Part shown: positions 31,701 through 33,244 of the stretch, piece by piece
Layout of the letters: every line of letters starts with the position of its first letter
Position numbering within the stretch: the stretch's first letter is position 1
Notes under the pieces: model-generated
The model's input: only the letters and a program-made list of their open reading frames with translations
What the model was told of the DNA's origin: nothing
Database searches by the model: none
IMG/VR virus record: IMGVR_UViG_3300020420_000006
Location: 1 to 33,244 of that record
Origin: a virus
Direction: 5' to 3' (one strand)
Length of the DNA stretch: 33,244 nt
Position numbers and translations under genes: made by a program

Positions 31701-32480
31701 ATCTAACTCTGCAATTTCAGTCTGAAATGTTTTGCTAGGAGCAGGTGGTGCAACTTCGTTTGAGCCATAACTAATAGTACGCCCACCAAACGACTCAGGC
31801 AGTGTGCCTTTGCCTTGGAAGACTTCATCGCGCATGGCAGCGCCTTTACGCACTGAATTATAACTGCCACGAGCCATAGCAGGGACAGAACCAAGAATCG
31901 TACTCACCGCTGTCATAGTGGCAAGATTCATTCCAGTTTCTGTTGCGGTGTTTGTTCTATCGAAAGGAGCGCGTATACCTTCAGATACTAAGCCAGTAAC
32001 AAAGCCACCTCGTGCTGATGCAGCGGCAGCTTGCCTCACTGTCATGCCACCCTTCGCCATCAGGCCAAGCTGCCCCCAAACGGGGATGGCAAATGCAATA
32101 TTCATAGGGTCGATCAAAGCAGCAACCCACATGCCACCAGACCATATCCCAGCTTCTGCTAGTATATCTTTCTCAGCCCTGCGCCGATCAATGTTTGCGG
32201 TAATTGCTCTGTAATGCTCTTCATCTTTAGCCAGAGCTAGTTCGTTTAATTCGTCTTCATACCCAGCGATACGTTCTTCTGTAAACGGATCAAACATAGG
32301 GTCATATGTACGAGCGCCAAATTCTACTTGTTCTGCCGCAGCATCAAGCAATGGCCTGTAGTTATATGCAAAGGTTGCTCTGAATGCTTCACCAAAACTT
32401 ACGCCGTCTGATGGGCGATTCGATATAACGCCAGCATCACTTGGAAGAACATAAGAGCTTTCAACACCAGCAATAGCCAT
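28734..32480 (-). CDS. Internal virion protein, T7 gp16-like ejection protein
   Basis: A 1248-residue protein (T7 gp16 is 1318), directly after the gp15-like gene with a TAATG overlap and before the fibre, as in T7. Hydrophobic segments lie near residues 115-142 (MWVAALIDPMNIAFAIPVWG), 183-205 and close to the C-terminus (LVGGVALIGLGYSVLHL). Long charged helices and coiled coils fill the middle. I do not see the lytic transglycosylase motifs that T7 gp16 has at its N-terminus. It probably forms the inner-membrane part of the DNA ejection channel. Confidence 0.85.
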   Translation of the reverse strand: MAIAGVESSYVLPSDAGVISNRPSDGVSFGEAFRATFAYNYRPLLDAAAEQVEFGARTYDPMFDPFTEERIAGYEDELNELALAKDEEHYRAITANIDRRRAEKDILAEAGIWSGGMWVAALIDPMNIAFAIPVWGQLGLMAKGGMTVRQAAAASARGGFVTGLVSEGIRAPFDRTNTATETGMNLATMTAVSTILGSVPAMARGSYNSVRKGAAMRDEVFQGKGTLPESFGGRTISYGSNEVAPPAPSKTFQTEIAELDKQIQRIFRQVNEPEVLAKALAESPFADIPKHLLMPEQVRKQLVKELKKLEKQRVALIKKSQKAAGVPQTPGVSIKGKKVTIDEKALSEEFDRRPWVNPEVEGAKPFKEADFLTPQEWSDFQIIRASVRDEIKMPKGRPSKATKAAYVNKTNKIAYDRMAQGSDLVETPFTSSLAFRILTTPGKRIMRDGTPLMKRAYHLLAGVDQFRTLNVETGRTQHQSVARRAKTHVARSITTINEMKQLWSKDQLGRGLSTEVLGYNTDDLVARSQQKQTFDTWFSGIVDAKLMHSAGRLDLTDLSPENQQAVKVLDRFFKDYQMDLQDLNMLYDGAWFKQRVIDMNEKIAAIRDENASKGVAPTERQAAALESMQKQVEFFEELIEARFTERYQFPIYYDKGKILSSDSNRERLEQIFEDWIRAHPIKKMYNPETQKFENVRGTKSPKQIAKDAVASILEEGEPITIMDVAAGAPKGKHLRHRMIDIPEHLIADFIIKDPRVLHSYAQRIGKRMEFVRNFGNRSIEEILDEFEVDMRSAGYSEKKIQGLRQDFLFDYERTMGEYVKSPDRFDAQFGKALKEIAGMSYLDAASIASVTDVGNIIMERGPGNLFLAHRSELDKALMQKAKNVVRLSGEANELALGGFQQRFIADNIEGINPNLQERIFNPITRAYYNIPVLGNGLGTLTYWFKMIDGVHRSGHYMDVLIKMANNTASKADVQYMARMGLNEDDARIIASYPHEKGDRYIFANVDAWPKSTKAEREILLKWNTAMNAGIGNTILHATSYDKPRVMDGVVYVRHRPWMNKIGLEVDTRASSASIKVARLESQAMTMPFQFFNFMLGATNRITAGMFDPMKRHRLVGGVALIGLGYSVLHLKQLGNPWWFEKRSNTEILQRSIDQSGLMGVYGELAYIATHVAIGTGVMTADEALLKPKYNPSIGDVLTEPLGAAPGMLFAWYQAAEQFFNGEETEAAKQFGYNSPTSPLISFLLDWFE

Positions 32481-33244
32481 TAGTTAGTAATACCTCTGCG
32501 CTCAAGGTAGCTTTCAGCTTGATCCCCTGTGCCGGTAATAGAAGTCTCAGCTTGTTCGATAACAGCAGACCTGACATTTCTTGCTCTAGCTATCTTTGCT
32601 TCAAGTCCTCTTTTGAAAGCAGACTGCATATCTTCACTTCTGTTAATTTGATCGGTGCTAATTGTAAGAGGCATACTCGAACCGTTCCGTCGTACATAGT
32701 TCCCCTCTGCATCAACAACAGTCCAAACAATCTTACGATTTGTTGATTGATTGCTAGGCCACAAGAAATGTGTTTCACCAATGATATCGGTCACATTCCC
32801 AGTGTTGGCCGCAAGTATATCGTTAGCTTTCGTAAGAAAAACATTATAAGTAGTGCCACGACTGCCATAGAATGTTTCTGGAGCAAACTCGTGTCTCGTA
32901 TACTCAAACCCATCAGGAGAACGAATCAGATTTGTTTCGCCATATATTGCCTGATAAGCATTAGCAACAACTTCGACAGCTTGATCTTTAGGTAGAGAAC
33001 CAAAAGCACGGATTGCAACGGGCATCAATTTTCGTACAGAGCCGGGAGTAAGTGGCTGACTAAAAAACGTGCCATCAAACTTATCTTGGTTCTCAATCAT
33101 AAATGTAGAAATGATCCGTTCAGCAGATTGATTTGGTTGTCCAAACGACATTTGGATTTTAGATTCAAGTTCTGGTAAACGGCCTGATCCCATATTTAAA
33201 AAGTTTACGCCATCTGCCACACGATCTGTTCCGAACGTATTTGC
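32480..33244 (-). CDS. Internal virion protein, T7 gp15-like (C-terminal part)
   Basis: The last 229 codons plus stop of the gene that begins at 1484 and crosses the circle junction; the final 77 bases repeat 1-77. A GTG at 33220 could be mistaken for a start, but the frame is open without break through the junction to the true ATG. This end has a helical FMIENQDKFDGTFFSQPLTP region and MPVAIRAFGSLPKDQAVEVV, and ends SYLERRGITN. The stop overlaps the gp16-like start as TAATG. Confidence 0.85.
   Translation of the reverse strand, partial: ANTFGTDRVADGVNFLNMGSGRLPELESKIQMSFGQPNQSAERIISTFMIENQDKFDGTFFSQPLTPGSVRKLMPVAIRAFGSLPKDQAVEVVANAYQAIYGETNLIRSPDGFEYTRHEFAPETFYGSRGTTYNVFLTKANDILAANTGNVTDIIGETHFLWPSNQSTNRKIVWTVVDAEGNYVRRNGSSMPLTISTDQINRSEDMQSAFKRGLEAKIARARNVRSAVIEQAETSITGTGDQAESYLERRGITN
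33168..33244. repeat. Terminal direct repeat, right copy (circle closure)
   Basis: Exact repeat of bases 1-77. It should be removed once when the genome is circularised, giving about 33,167 bp. Confidence 0.95.

Noticed and set aside
1-33244. tRNA genes, CRISPR arrays, insertion sequences, integrase, diversity-generating retroelement
   Set aside because: I found no cloverleaf with a T-loop motif, no spaced direct-repeat array, and no transposase, integrase or reverse transcriptase motifs.

Overview
The window reads as one complete, small, tailed-phage genome assembled as a circle. The first 77 bases (1-77) are repeated exactly at 33168-33244, and one gene reads in frame across that junction, so the unit is about 33,167 bp. 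The virion genes, in order and in size, match a T7-type podovirus: portal, scaffold, capsid, tail tubular proteins A and B, internal virion proteins, and a tail fibre with a T7 gp17-like N-terminus. The non-structural genes are not T7-like. I see no RNA polymerase, DNA polymerase, primase, replicative helicase or integrase. Several small proteins (the 47-, 58-, 62- and 106-residue ones) look like proteins that recur in marine phages. I suspect an aquatic, perhaps alphaproteobacterial, host; that part is inference.

Layout. Genes fall into two blocks. The rightward block (+, 14576-22316) carries, in order: unknown early proteins, a stand-alone DnaA domain IV-like protein, a DUF932-type protein, two small HTH proteins, a zinc-ribbon protein, a Holliday-junction-resolvase-like nuclease, a winged-helix replication initiator, an unknown partner protein, a YqaJ/lambda-Exo-like exonuclease, an HTH protein, an Erf-type annealing protein and an SSB-like protein. 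The leftward block (-) runs almost without gaps from the small terminase (13999) through the circle junction to the endolysin (22222). It carries packaging genes (terS, a cluster of tiny basic proteins, terL), head genes, tail genes, internal virion proteins, fibres and adhesins, then lysis genes. Most late genes are coupled by ATGA, TGATG or TAATG overlaps. The blocks diverge at 14.0-14.58 kb and converge, with a 95-bp antisense overlap, at 22.2-22.3 kb.

Non-coding structure. The divergence point is a GC-rich island with a run of hairpins and palindromes and no convincing gene. A perfect or near-perfect palindrome, TGCATATNTGCA, occurs three times, always between genes: before the late gene at 13506, before the first HTH gene, and inside a promoter-like spacer before the exonuclease. 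It is a good operator candidate. A 13-bp RNA stem with two G-U pairs (pairing only on the transcribed strand) lies between the gene after the capsid and tail tubular A. A C(UUCG)G intrinsic terminator follows the first early gene, and a cluster of inverted repeats follows the DUF932 gene.

How it probably works (inference). Host RNA polymerase transcribes both blocks. The initiator and the DnaA-like protein recruit host replication machinery. Exonuclease, annealing protein, SSB-like protein and resolvase make or process concatemers for terminase packaging. Small HTH regulators may switch between blocks through the shared palindrome.
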